In this document: positions 52,018 to 61,626 of the stretch, one piece after another
Layout: the number at the start of each line of letters is the position of its first letter
How positions within the stretch are numbered: the stretch's first letter is position 1
The notes under the pieces: generated by a model
What the model saw: the letters and a program-made list of their open reading frames with translations, nothing else
Databases searched by the model: none
What the model was told of the DNA's origin: nothing
Made by a program: the position numbers and the translations under genes
Origin: Bacteroides sp. M10
GTDB lineage: Bacteria > Bacteroidota > Bacteroidia > Bacteroidales > Bacteroidaceae
Direction: 5' to 3'
Length of the DNA stretch: 64,000 nucleotides
NCBI RefSeq assembly: GCF_014334015.1
Contig: NZ_CP060488.1
Coordinates: forward strand, 4,794,501 to 4,858,500

Positions 52018-53136
52018 ATGAATAAATTATACTCGACAATTCTACCAATTGTAATGATCCTTTGTTTATCAATGCTGTCATCCTGTTCCGGCAGTTCGGA
52101 CGAAACGGAGAACGGAGGGACGGATGACGGCATTCTGCGTATTACGGCCGATAAAACGGCTATACAGGCAGATGGGGTGGAGAAGGTGACTTTTACAGTT
52201 AAGTTGGGCACAAAAGATGTAAGTAACGAGAGCACCATGAACCTGATTTTAGTAAAGGAATCGGGAGAGGAAAATATGGATTACAGTGTTCGTGCTTTCA
52301 GTACTTCAGTGCCGGGTACATACGTTTTTAAGGCCCGTTATTATGAAGGAAAGTCAATAGTCAGTGAAAATGAAGTTAGCGTTCAGGCTACCTCCGTATC
52401 AGGGGGAGTCAGCTATTATCATAAATTGCTGGGGATGCAGTTTACCTCTGTCGGGTGTCAGGCCTGTCCGGCACTTAGTACTACATTGAAAGCCATTCAG
52501 ACTGAACAACCGGGACGATTAGCGGTGGCTTCTTTCCACATGGACTTCGGTGGGGTGACCGATCCTATGAGTACGGCAGCTACTAACAACTACCGGACTA
52601 ATATTCTCGGTAATTTCTCGGGACTGCCCCGTTTCTTTTATAATATGCGAAAAGGTACGAAAGAAATGATCAGTATTAAGAGCCAGATTGAAAAAGAACT
52701 TCAAAATGAGTTGAGTAACTATCCCGCCTCTTGCGGTGTGGCCATTGAATCAGTGCATAATGCTGCTGACCGTACAGTAATGGTTACCGCCAAAATAACT
52801 TCTAACGTGACAAATACCTATCGTTGCCTTATCTATCTGGTAGAGGATGGAATTAAATATACCCAAATGAATGGAGGGAATGATTATACGCATAACAATG
52901 TGGTTCGTGCGGTGGTATCTACGTCATTGAACGGTGACCGTTTCAATGGGGAGGTAAAGGCAGGAACAGAAGCTACCATGCAACGGTCTTGCCAATTGGA
53001 ACCGGGATGGAATGTGGATAATATGCGTGTTATTGTGTCGATGCTGACAACGCTGGATGGGGGAAAAACTTATACATGTAACAATGTAAATGAGTGTAAG
53101 CTTGGAGAATCGGCAGATTACCTGTATAACGAATAA
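52018..53136 (+). CDS. Omp28-like lipoprotein 2 (CQAC)
   Basis: 372 residues. Lipobox LSSC then SGSSDETE. Ig-like domain (about 40-130), then TSVGCQACPALSTTLK near residue 147 (Trp before the first Cys is replaced by Gly), YPASCG, DYTHNNVVRAV and the end VNECKLGESADYLYNE. 5 bases after the first paralog, so a tandem duplication within the operon. The altered active-site dipeptide suggests a different redox behaviour from its neighbours. Confidence 0.88.
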   Translation: MNKLYSTILPIVMILCLSMLSSCSGSSDETENGGTDDGILRITADKTAIQADGVEKVTFTVKLGTKDVSNESTMNLILVKESGEENMDYSVRAFSTSVPGTYVFKARYYEGKSIVSENEVSVQATSVSGGVSYYHKLLGMQFTSVGCQACPALSTTLKAIQTEQPGRLAVASFHMDFGGVTDPMSTAATNNYRTNILGNFSGLPRFFYNMRKGTKEMISIKSQIEKELQNELSNYPASCGVAIESVHNAADRTVMVTAKITSNVTNTYRCLIYLVEDGIKYTQMNGGNDYTHNNVVRAVVSTSLNGDRFNGEVKAGTEATMQRSCQLEPGWNVDNMRVIVSMLTTLDGGKTYTCNNVNECKLGESADYLYNE

Positions 53137-53145
53137 AAAAGAACT

Positions 53146-54201
53146 ATGTATATAAATGTTTATAAAATACTATTGTTGGTCTGCATGTGCGGCATAGGTA
53201 TATGCTGGATTTCCTGTTCAGGTAATTCTGATGATTCGGAAGAGACAGAAGTGCTTTTGAATGTCAGTAAGAATACGCTGATTGCTGATGGAAAGGATGT
53301 TATAACCTTTACGGTAACACATGCCGGAGTAGACATCACTGCTGATGCAGTCATCCGTTCCGTAATGGACGGGCAAATTTTGGATGGAAGCACATTTTCT
53401 ACTTCCAAAGTCGGGATGTATGCTTTTGAGGCATCTTACGGCAAGTATGTATCCAAATTGATAACGGTGATTGCGCGTGAAGCACCTGGCACGCCCTCCA
53501 AGTTTGTAAGGCGCATTTGTGCAATGGAATTTACCGGGACGTGGTGTGCTATGTGCCCGGCTGGAATGACTCGTTTGAATTATCTGATAAGTTCTAGCTA
53601 TGAAGGTATTGTTTATATGATGGCTTTTCACGTCAATGGTTCGCCTGCTGATCCGATGGTTATCGATCAGTCTTCTATCCTGTCCAATAAATTTGGTTTA
53701 TCTGCTTACCCCTCGTGTGTCGTTGATATGCGTGGAAAAATGGGATTGTCTGAAAACTATGATGTCATGAGGTCTGTGTTCAATGAATCACTGGATAACT
53801 ACCCTGCCCATTGTGGAGTGGGTATCCAGTCGCAATATGATGGACAAGCAACCGTTACAGTGAAAGTTAAATCGGAAAAGGATGCTGAATATCGTTTAAT
53901 CTTATACGCAGTAGAAGATGGATTGAAATATCAACAGAATGACGGAGGAATCTATCGTGATTACACACATAATCATGTAGTACGCAAATTACTGTCTGCT
54001 AGTGTCGATGGCGATAAGTTGGGGCAGATAGCAGCAGGTATGGAAAAAGGCATAGAGTATACTGTAATTATGGACGAAGGATGGAAAGCAGAGAATATTT
54101 CTTTTTATGCACTGGTTACTGATAAAAACGGCTATGTAAATAACCTAGCAGTTTGTAAGGCAATCAATGGCGATACCGATTATGAATATGTAAATGATTA
54201 G
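53146..54201 (+). CDS. Omp28-like lipoprotein 3 (CAMC)
   Basis: 351 residues. Lipobox WISC then SGNSDDSEE. Same layout: Ig-like domain (about 35-115), FTGTWCAMCPAGMTRL near residue 127, YPAHCG, DYTHNHVVRK, and the end AVCKAINGDTDYEYVND. Closest in active-site context to paralog 1. 9 bases after paralog 2. Confidence 0.88.
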   Translation: MYINVYKILLLVCMCGIGICWISCSGNSDDSEETEVLLNVSKNTLIADGKDVITFTVTHAGVDITADAVIRSVMDGQILDGSTFSTSKVGMYAFEASYGKYVSKLITVIAREAPGTPSKFVRRICAMEFTGTWCAMCPAGMTRLNYLISSSYEGIVYMMAFHVNGSPADPMVIDQSSILSNKFGLSAYPSCVVDMRGKMGLSENYDVMRSVFNESLDNYPAHCGVGIQSQYDGQATVTVKVKSEKDAEYRLILYAVEDGLKYQQNDGGIYRDYTHNHVVRKLLSASVDGDKLGQIAAGMEKGIEYTVIMDEGWKAENISFYALVTDKNGYVNNLAVCKAINGDTDYEYVND

Positions 54202-54222
54202 TCATATTTATCACTTTTAATT

Positions 54223-56445
54223 ATGAAGAAAAAATTATTTAGTTTATTACTCATGTTGGGATTTATTTTAGTTGTAAGTCCCATGGTCTTTTCGTGTTCG
54301 GATAGTGACGAACCGGGCGTAGAACCTGATGTACCGGTAAATCCGGACCCATCGCTTCCTCCCAACCCTACACCTATAAAATGGGGTGAAAATGAAGTGG
54401 ATGGCGGTGAGCGTGGAGTAGGTATTAAAGTTACTAGCAATACCGAACATAATTTTGTATTTGAGTGTACTCCGGGAGCTAAAGTCCAGTCTTATCGGTT
54501 GGACGTATATCCTTTATGCCGTATGTATAATTATTTGTTTGAAAGTGTAGGCAAAGGGGTACAAGCAACAGAGGAAGAAGTGGAAGACCTGATAATAGAA
54601 GCTCTCTACAATTCTGAAGGAGCGGGGGCATATACATTTAGCCGGTCGACTTTAGGAGATAGTTATCCGAATGCGGAATTCGATTGGGCTAACTCAAAAT
54701 ATTCCCAGTCGGAAATTGTGCCCGGTGCAGAATATTTGATTATTACTATTGGCTGTAATGATGAAGGTGGACAGAATCCGGCGGATATGAAAATATGTCA
54801 TCTGAAGACACCGGTTCAGAGTGTGGTAGGCAGTCCTCGTGTGGATATTGATGTAACTACAGGTTATCGTGCAGTTGGTATTCAATATCGTCCTAATGAG
54901 GATTGTAAATACTTCTATCAGTTTTGTGGAGATGCGGAGCCTATTGATGCATTTATAAATACGTATGGTAAACCATTGTATATAGATTTTATGAGACATT
55001 GGATTAAGGCCGCAGAAGAGGCACAGGTTCCTCAAGAGGAATTGTATTATACGGTAAACTTTGGGTATACGGCTGATCCTAAGAGAATGGTAACTGCTAC
55101 CAGTATCGGGTTGGATGAGAATAAGACTCCGGGTGAATATGTTCGTCAGGATTTTCATCTGAAGGAAATAGATCAGAATGCAGAAAAGCCGGAATGTAGC
55201 TTGGCTGTTAGTAGAGCCGGTGCATCCATGGTTGATATGAATGTGGAAATGAAAAAGAATTGTGTTGCTATGTTCTACCGTATATTCAGCGCCTCGGATT
55301 GGGCTCCTTATGAAAATGGGGATGAAGCAACCATGACTGCTTTAGCACAAGCTCTAGATCAAGAAGGATGGGGTGTGAAAAACACAAATTTTGCACATGA
55401 AGGTTCATTTAAAGGCACACAATTCCAATATGATTTGGCTCCTAATACTTCTTATGTAGTGGCTTACGTTGGTCGCAATAAATATGGTCAGCTATCTGGA
55501 GTGAAGCATGCTTCTTTTTCTACTATAGCGCGCATTACGGATACTCCGGATGCATCTGAAGCTGATATTAATATAACAATCAGCGATCCGGGACGTACAA
55601 GCTTGAGATTGAATTATTCTTACAACCAGAACACTGCAGTATTCTATCATCAGTATATTATGACACCGGATTTGCTGGAAGATGGTAATAAAGCGGAGTT
55701 GATAAAATATCTGTTATCTGCAGATTCAAATGTATGGCCTGCCGAAGCGACAGGAGGAGTGGAGAGCTTCACTTGGACAGGACTGAATCCGGCTACCGAA
55801 TATACGTTTGCATATCTGGCAGAAGATTGGAACGGTGTATTGACAGATGTAAAGATTGTGAAAGCTAATACAGAGGCAATTATAGCAGGTCCGAATCCAA
55901 CAATGGAGCTGGATGGGTATATGAGTGAAATCGGTAATTTCACTGTACATTTCTCTATTGTAAAGGATGTGGCCAAGGTTTATCATACAATTCTTGAGGA
56001 CAAATATTCTGCCAGTGGTGACTATACTTATCAAGAGTGTATGGACGTATGGAAAGAATATTGTTTGGATTATGGTTTGACAACAGTGAACTCCACTACT
56101 CAATCATACGACAAGACAAGTGAAGCCAAACGTTTAGTTGCTTTATGTGTGCCTATCGGTGCTGATAGTGACGGTAATGAAGTTATCGGTGACCTTTATA
56201 CAGTATTCTATGATAAGGACAAAGGTATAATAACAGATCCTTCCGTATTGTTCCCGGATGCTCCGAAATCAGCAAAGGGGATGATAGGAACGGCAAAACC
56301 ACAGGTTATCAAGAAAGATAAACGGATTCCTGCCAATATGATCATTAAGGAAGAAGTGAAAAAGAATACTCCGGGGGCGATGATGAGTGGAAGTACTATT
56401 TATCTTGATCTGAAAAAACTGGGTAAACATCCTCATGCTAAATAG
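54223..56445 (+). CDS. Large surface lipoprotein with repeated FN3/Ig-like units
   Basis: 740 residues. Signal peptide with lipobox VFSC then SDSDEPG, a Pro-rich linker (PVNPDPSLPPNPTP), then four or five similar beta-sandwich units. Each carries a phrase like 'YRIF/YFYQ ... L.P.T.Y...YVG.N..G.L...' (GVKNTNF, TSYVVAYVGRNKYGQLSG; ATEYTFAYLAEDWNGVLTD). No enzymatic motif seen. The C-terminus is basic (LKKLGKHPHAK). Likely a surface binding or spacer protein of the operon. Confidence 0.8.
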   Translation: MKKKLFSLLLMLGFILVVSPMVFSCSDSDEPGVEPDVPVNPDPSLPPNPTPIKWGENEVDGGERGVGIKVTSNTEHNFVFECTPGAKVQSYRLDVYPLCRMYNYLFESVGKGVQATEEEVEDLIIEALYNSEGAGAYTFSRSTLGDSYPNAEFDWANSKYSQSEIVPGAEYLIITIGCNDEGGQNPADMKICHLKTPVQSVVGSPRVDIDVTTGYRAVGIQYRPNEDCKYFYQFCGDAEPIDAFINTYGKPLYIDFMRHWIKAAEEAQVPQEELYYTVNFGYTADPKRMVTATSIGLDENKTPGEYVRQDFHLKEIDQNAEKPECSLAVSRAGASMVDMNVEMKKNCVAMFYRIFSASDWAPYENGDEATMTALAQALDQEGWGVKNTNFAHEGSFKGTQFQYDLAPNTSYVVAYVGRNKYGQLSGVKHASFSTIARITDTPDASEADINITISDPGRTSLRLNYSYNQNTAVFYHQYIMTPDLLEDGNKAELIKYLLSADSNVWPAEATGGVESFTWTGLNPATEYTFAYLAEDWNGVLTDVKIVKANTEAIIAGPNPTMELDGYMSEIGNFTVHFSIVKDVAKVYHTILEDKYSASGDYTYQECMDVWKEYCLDYGLTTVNSTTQSYDKTSEAKRLVALCVPIGADSDGNEVIGDLYTVFYDKDKGIITDPSVLFPDAPKSAKGMIGTAKPQVIKKDKRIPANMIIKEEVKKNTPGAMMSGSTIYLDLKKLGKHPHAK

Positions 56446-56466
56446 GGGTTGCTAAAATAAATTATT

Positions 56467-56505
56467 CCGCACGATGGTGTGAAAGTCTGTCGTGCGGCTT
56501 TTCTC
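56467..56505 (+). terminator. Hairpin inside the operon
   Basis: CCGCACGA (56467-56474) pairs with TCGTGCGG (56490-56497), followed by CTTTTCTCT. It may partly terminate or attenuate before the last two genes. Confidence 0.6.
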
Positions 56506-56521
56506 TAATCATCAAAAAAAT

Positions 56522-59062
56522 ATGGATATGAGAAGAATTCAATTTTTTATGGAGTGCAGGAAAAAGATGTTTTTCCTGATGGCTGTATGTATAGTAATGT
56601 TTTCGTCATGTTATAACGACGATGATCTAAAAAACTCTATTTCCGGTCTGGAAGATCGCATGGATAAATTAGAAGCTTCCTTGCAAAATGTACAAAGCGA
56701 TATTTCTACGTTGAAGACACTGACTGATGCTCTCTCACAAAATAAATCAATAGCTTCTGTATTGGAGAATGAAGATGGTAGTTATACTATTAAATTTTCG
56801 GATAAGACAGAGATTACCATTCGGAATGGAGGAAATGGGGAAGATGTTCCACAAATAACCGTGATAAAAGATGAAGATGGCATTTATTACTGGGGAATGA
56901 CCGGTACGGATGGTAAGAAAACGTTTTTAAAAGATGATGAAGGCAATAAAATGCCTGTGACGGGTACTGCTCCTAAGATTCGTATCAATACAAAAACGAA
57001 GGAGTGGGAGATTTCTTCTGATGGTGGAAAGACTTGGGAATCTACTGGTGTGTATGCCTCCGGTGAATCTACGGGAGATACTTCTCTTTTTAGTGGAGTA
57101 AGTGAGGACGATGATTATGCTTATTTCACACTGAAGGATGGTACGGTATTGAAAGTCTTGAAATCTAAAGATTTGAAATGCGAGATGTTGTCAGGAAAGC
57201 AATATTTTGCGAACGGTGAAGAGAAACTGATACCGGTTGAGATGAGTGGTATTTCAAAATATACTGTAACGAAACCCGACGGTTGGAAAACTTCGTTAAC
57301 AGGAAAAGGACTGACCATTATTGCTCCTGTGAAAGAAAATCAGTATGCAGAGAGTGGTGGTAAGGTTGCTATAGTAGCTGTTGCATCTAACGGAAAGAGT
57401 ATTATTTCGGAAATTCCGGTAGTGATAGGTGAAGCTCCTGTGAATATATCAGTTGAGGGGCAGATGGTTTCCACCACTTTGGCAAGTGGAATAGAAGTGT
57501 ATTATCTGGGAGTGTTGGAAATCAGTGAATATAGTGCAGAATCTGTAGCTGAACTGGTAAATGGATATTCTGCCCGTATGTATATGAAAACAAAAGCTCT
57601 TGATAAAGTTGCGTTGGCAGAATTACTGGGCAAGGATCCTGAAGCCGGAATGACATATATGATCTGGGCAGTGCCATCACCAGAAATGGATGAAGCGTGT
57701 TTGCCTGATGATGTGATTGCAACTGTGATAAAGACTGCTGCGACTGTAGAATTGAAGGTATCGGATATAACATTTGAAGGTGCAACGGTTTCTGCGACTA
57801 GAAAAGGCTGTGAGTCTTATTATACCGGGATTACGAATAAAGCCAACTATTCACCCGATATGGTAATAGAAGATCTTGCTTTTGGTGGCGGAACCAAACA
57901 GTCTTCTGATTATAATGGACCATTAGAAGGTAAGGTGTTGGATTTTTTGCCAAGAGTTATACCGGGAACAACTTATGTACTTTGGGCTATTCCTTATAAG
58001 ATAGAAAAGGGATATACAACAGAAGAGCTGGCAGCAGTGGAGATTTCAATTCCTGCACTGACGTATGACGGAACTGCTACAGTGAATATAGGGACAATAA
58101 AATCTACGGTAACTAGTGTTAACGCTCCCATCACTCCGGGGACAAACTGTTACAAATTTTATTACTCTTATATGACAGAACAGGCTATAACCCACTATGC
58201 TACAGAAAAAGAGATTATTTCGTATCTTATCGAGAACGGAAATTTATCTAAAGAGGCTGTTGATTTTGAAAGGGCTTCTTTAGAACCGGGTACAAAAGGA
58301 TTTTTGGTTGCGGTGGCTTTGGATAATAAAGGACAATTGGGCTCATTAATTAAAGTACAGGCCGATTCAAAAGAAATGTCGTATAATTCTTCTATTTCGG
58401 TTGATGTATCTATCGAAGCGGGAACCTTATCTACTACTTTGACATTGACACCGACTGGTAACCCTGTGAAATACCGATATATTCACATGAAAATGAGCGA
58501 GTTCAAGAATTATCCGTATTGGGGAGATGAAGAAATGGTAAAGCAAGCTTTGATAATGAACAATGAAGTGACTGAAATTGCGGTAGCTGACTTGAACAAC
58601 CATCAATTGCTCATTGAGGATATACAGTTTAATACAGAATATGTACTCTATATGATAGCGGTTGATGCTGACGGTAATCCGTCTACAACAATGGTTAAAA
58701 AGGAATATACGAGCAAAAAGGCAACCTATGTCCGGATAAAAGATACGGACTTGTGGAATGCCAGTGTTCCGGAGGTGAAGATTGATAAGATAGTGAAAGA
58801 TAAGTTTTATACAATCTCGTATACTGTAATTCCTAAAACTGTATGTAAGATGTTTTACATATGTGTGGCACCTGCCGACTATCTGACTGGTATGTATGAT
58901 GAACAAATCAGATATGTGATGGCACATGGTGAGAAGCAAACATCTACTTATTCAGGTTCTAAATATACTTCATTACCAACGAATATTAATGTAACCTGGA
59001 TAGATGAAGAAGGACGCTTTTATGAAGTTTCCAAAACTGTCGTGGAAGCCCCGGCAGAATAA
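56522..59062 (+). CDS. DUF4988-type surface lipoprotein with coiled coil and repeated FN3-like units
   Basis: About 846 residues from ATG 56522 (ATG 56528 also possible; the frame runs back to 56492 through the hairpin, which is not coding). Lipobox FSSC then YNDDD. A coiled coil follows (ISGLEDRMDKLEASLQNVQ region), then a DUF4988-like beta unit (SVLENEDGSYTIKFSDKTEITI) and about five repeats with 'TTYVLWAIP', 'GTKGFLVAVALDNKGQLGS', 'TEYVLYMIAVDADGNPST'. The repeats resemble those of the preceding gene, so the two are related. No catalytic motif. Possibly a surface binding or stalk protein. Confidence 0.8.
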   Translation: MDMRRIQFFMECRKKMFFLMAVCIVMFSSCYNDDDLKNSISGLEDRMDKLEASLQNVQSDISTLKTLTDALSQNKSIASVLENEDGSYTIKFSDKTEITIRNGGNGEDVPQITVIKDEDGIYYWGMTGTDGKKTFLKDDEGNKMPVTGTAPKIRINTKTKEWEISSDGGKTWESTGVYASGESTGDTSLFSGVSEDDDYAYFTLKDGTVLKVLKSKDLKCEMLSGKQYFANGEEKLIPVEMSGISKYTVTKPDGWKTSLTGKGLTIIAPVKENQYAESGGKVAIVAVASNGKSIISEIPVVIGEAPVNISVEGQMVSTTLASGIEVYYLGVLEISEYSAESVAELVNGYSARMYMKTKALDKVALAELLGKDPEAGMTYMIWAVPSPEMDEACLPDDVIATVIKTAATVELKVSDITFEGATVSATRKGCESYYTGITNKANYSPDMVIEDLAFGGGTKQSSDYNGPLEGKVLDFLPRVIPGTTYVLWAIPYKIEKGYTTEELAAVEISIPALTYDGTATVNIGTIKSTVTSVNAPITPGTNCYKFYYSYMTEQAITHYATEKEIISYLIENGNLSKEAVDFERASLEPGTKGFLVAVALDNKGQLGSLIKVQADSKEMSYNSSISVDVSIEAGTLSTTLTLTPTGNPVKYRYIHMKMSEFKNYPYWGDEEMVKQALIMNNEVTEIAVADLNNHQLLIEDIQFNTEYVLYMIAVDADGNPSTTMVKKEYTSKKATYVRIKDTDLWNASVPEVKIDKIVKDKFYTISYTVIPKTVCKMFYICVAPADYLTGMYDEQIRYVMAHGEKQTSTYSGSKYTSLPTNINVTWIDEEGRFYEVSKTVVEAPAE

Positions 59063-59094
59063 TTTTTTAGTTTTCCAATTTAATAAAAAGATAA

Positions 59095-60942
59095 ATGAAA
59101 AATATATTTTATAGTTTTTATAGTGTAGTATTACTTGTCTTGTGTCTGTTTACGTTCAGTAACTGTTCGGATAGTGACGACGGAGAAGTGGGAGATAATA
59201 CGGATAACGGGATTACCGCAATCAGCAATGAAACGGAAAAAGCGGTTTCTCAATATGGAGAGACGGTTGATATTTCATTTACTGCTGTAGGTAAATGGAC
59301 TCCTTCCCTGCAATATTCTACGGGATCGGATTGGGCCTCGATGACTAATATTAGTGGCAATTCGGCTGCTGGTAAGGGAGGATTTAGAGTAAAGGTTGAT
59401 AAAAATGAAACCGAAAAGGAACGAATACTGACAGTAGTCGTACAAGTGGAAGGATATAAAACTCCTGTTACTGTTTGTACTATTACACAAAAAGGAGGCT
59501 CCGGAACAGCAGTAGATCTGGCTCTTAATGAGTTTATGGATAAATATTTGAAGGAGCATTATCTCTTTAAGGATGAATATAATACATTGGATATAGATTA
59601 TAAATCAGTATCTTATGATAAATTTCTGTCAACTTATCTTTTACCGATGAAAACCAACATGGAGGATGGAGGTACTTATCGTGCATTCTCTGTCAATGCC
59701 GGCAAGCGTTATATCTATTCTTATATTACGGAAACTACTGGTTCCGGTAGAACGCGTGCAAATACTCGTGCAACAAGTGTCGTAGGATCGGGGCTTGGTA
59801 CGTTTTTCTCTTCTTATATGCCGGATAGAACAACTATTGGGTTATCCATTGGATATGTGTATTTAGAATCTCCTGCTACCAAAGCCGGATTGAGACGGGG
59901 TGACGTGATTGTTTCTGTTGATGGGGTTACTTTGAATAAGAACAATTACCAGCAATATATGAGTACTTTGTTTTATGCAGGTGGAGGTGAAACTTTTAAG
60001 ATCGGCTATAGACGCAAAATCTTTGATGAAAAACAGGGTGGTTATGATTTAGTGGATGGAACGACTACATTAACTACCGGTGCTTACAACAATAGCCCTA
60101 TCTTGAATTCGATGTTTATAAAAGATAAAAAAGAGAATAAATTCAACATCGGTTATTTGGTTTATCTAAGTTTTGATTTGAACTTTGAGGAAGACTTGAA
60201 ATATGTAATTCAACAGTTCAAAGCAGAAGGTATCACAGATTTGATTTTAGATTTACGTTTCAATAATGGAGGTTCAGTTGAATTAGCCCGTTATTTAGCA
60301 GCTTCCATCGCTGGTACATCACATCGTTCGGATGTATTTATGAAAATGCAACGTAGTTCCGGTGCGGATGAATATATCCGTTTTGGAGATGGTGATGATC
60401 TAAATCTTAATTCTGTAAGAATCATCTGTTCTGAAGAAACGGCTTCCGCTAGTGAATTGATAATTAGTGGATTAAGAGGAATTGATTTCCCTGTGAAATT
60501 ATTTGGTAGCCGCACGGAGGGAAAGAACGTGGGAATGGAAGTGCAAGAGTATAAATATGGAAATAAATATTATGAATTTGCTCCGATTACTTTCCGTTCT
60601 TTCAATGCTAAAGATTGGGGTGATTATGCTGATGGCATTGATCCGGATGTCATGTTGAACAATCAAAACTCAAGCTATGAGGATGATATTGATAATGTAT
60701 TTCCTTATGCTTTCGGAGATTGGGATAATTTTGATTTCAATTATCCATTATATTGGGCACTATGTGATGTTCAAGGAGTGGATCCGACTACAGGAGAACC
60801 TGTGAAACGTAGCGGAAGATCAGGAATGACCCGCTCGCAACAAGATGAAATCATTAGAGTACCATCTGTACCTTTGAAACGCCCTGTGGGAACTTTTGGC
60901 TCGCTCATTTATAACAAGCCGGAAGTGGAAAACTTATATTAG
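59095..60942 (+). CDS. BACON-PDZ-S41 protease, surface lipoprotein
   Basis: 615 residues. Lipobox SNC then SDSDDGE. BACON-like domain (about 40-135, GKWTPSLQYS...KERILTVVVQ), S41 N-terminal helical region, PDZ (about 245-305, SPATKAGLRRGDVIVSVDGV) and the S41 catalytic domain: TDLILDLRFNNGG, EETASASELIISGLRG (nucleophile Ser in TASASE) and GSRTEGKNVGM (catalytic Lys). Family: C-terminal-processing-type serine proteases. In this operon it would give surface or periplasmic peptide cleavage, supporting a peptide-uptake role. BACON domains are better known from glycan proteins but also occur on proteases. Confidence 0.92.
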   Translation: MKNIFYSFYSVVLLVLCLFTFSNCSDSDDGEVGDNTDNGITAISNETEKAVSQYGETVDISFTAVGKWTPSLQYSTGSDWASMTNISGNSAAGKGGFRVKVDKNETEKERILTVVVQVEGYKTPVTVCTITQKGGSGTAVDLALNEFMDKYLKEHYLFKDEYNTLDIDYKSVSYDKFLSTYLLPMKTNMEDGGTYRAFSVNAGKRYIYSYITETTGSGRTRANTRATSVVGSGLGTFFSSYMPDRTTIGLSIGYVYLESPATKAGLRRGDVIVSVDGVTLNKNNYQQYMSTLFYAGGGETFKIGYRRKIFDEKQGGYDLVDGTTTLTTGAYNNSPILNSMFIKDKKENKFNIGYLVYLSFDLNFEEDLKYVIQQFKAEGITDLILDLRFNNGGSVELARYLAASIAGTSHRSDVFMKMQRSSGADEYIRFGDGDDLNLNSVRIICSEETASASELIISGLRGIDFPVKLFGSRTEGKNVGMEVQEYKYGNKYYEFAPITFRSFNAKDWGDYADGIDPDVMLNNQNSSYEDDIDNVFPYAFGDWDNFDFNYPLYWALCDVQGVDPTTGEPVKRSGRSGMTRSQQDEIIRVPSVPLKRPVGTFGSLIYNKPEVENLY

Positions 60943-60985
60943 TAAGACTAAATCTCTTGTGAAATAAATTTTCTCTTAAGTTTAA

Positions 60986-61030
60986 GGGGATGCTTCTCGG
61001 TAAGGTGTTAGTGAGGGCATCCCCATTTTT
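60986..61030 (+). terminator. Terminator of the SusC-to-S41 operon
   Basis: GGGGATGC (60986-60993) pairs with GCATCCCC (61017-61024), followed by ATTTTT. It marks the end of the long operon that begins with susC. Confidence 0.8.
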
Positions 61031-61064
61031 GCTCTATAAATAAATAGAAATAAAATGGGATACT

Positions 61065-61604
61065 ATGATGAATAAATCGTTATATAAATTAATCATATTC
61101 ATTGGAATGTTAGGATTAATAAGTAGTTGTTCGGATGATGATTCTGAAAGTAAATCAGAATATGAAGTGGTGGATAATGTAGTAACTAGCTGGGATATTA
61201 TACTTTCAAATTATTACGAAAAAACACTACCTTTAAGTGAAAGGTTATGTATCGGGGAGAGTGATAAATGTCCTTTGTCGAATACATACATATCAATAGT
61301 AAATTATGATTCTGAATATCCGATAGTCATACCGAGAGGTGTCTATCAATGGAATGAGTATGGATTTTGGATAGATAGACCTGTACCTGCGAGTGAGTCT
61401 ATAAAGGAAATATTTAATTCTGATTGGTATACGACTGTTGTAGTACTATATGGCGGTGAAGGAACATATAATTTTGCTGTAAGAATTTACAATCCTACTT
61501 TAAACAAATATTTTGTAACCAAGCCATATCAATTGAAAATATGGAGAGAAGGAGCAGAGGGGGAGTATAAGTGGTTTCGTTCTATTTCACTGGTAAATAA
61601 TTAA
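61065..61604 (+). CDS. Small surface lipoprotein, unknown
   Basis: About 179 residues (ATG 61065 or 61068). Lipobox SSC then SDDDSES, a strong Bacteroides surface-export-type N-terminus. The rest is a single beta-rich domain with no motif I recognise (WNEYGFWIDRPVP, VVVLYGGEGTYNFAVRIYN). It lies directly after the operon terminator and before a frameshifted gene. Confidence 0.75.
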   Translation: MMNKSLYKLIIFIGMLGLISSCSDDDSESKSEYEVVDNVVTSWDIILSNYYEKTLPLSERLCIGESDKCPLSNTYISIVNYDSEYPIVIPRGVYQWNEYGFWIDRPVPASESIKEIFNSDWYTTVVVLYGGEGTYNFAVRIYNPTLNKYFVTKPYQLKIWREGAEGEYKWFRSISLVNN

Positions 61605-61626
61605 TTAACTTTAAAAAAAGAATACT

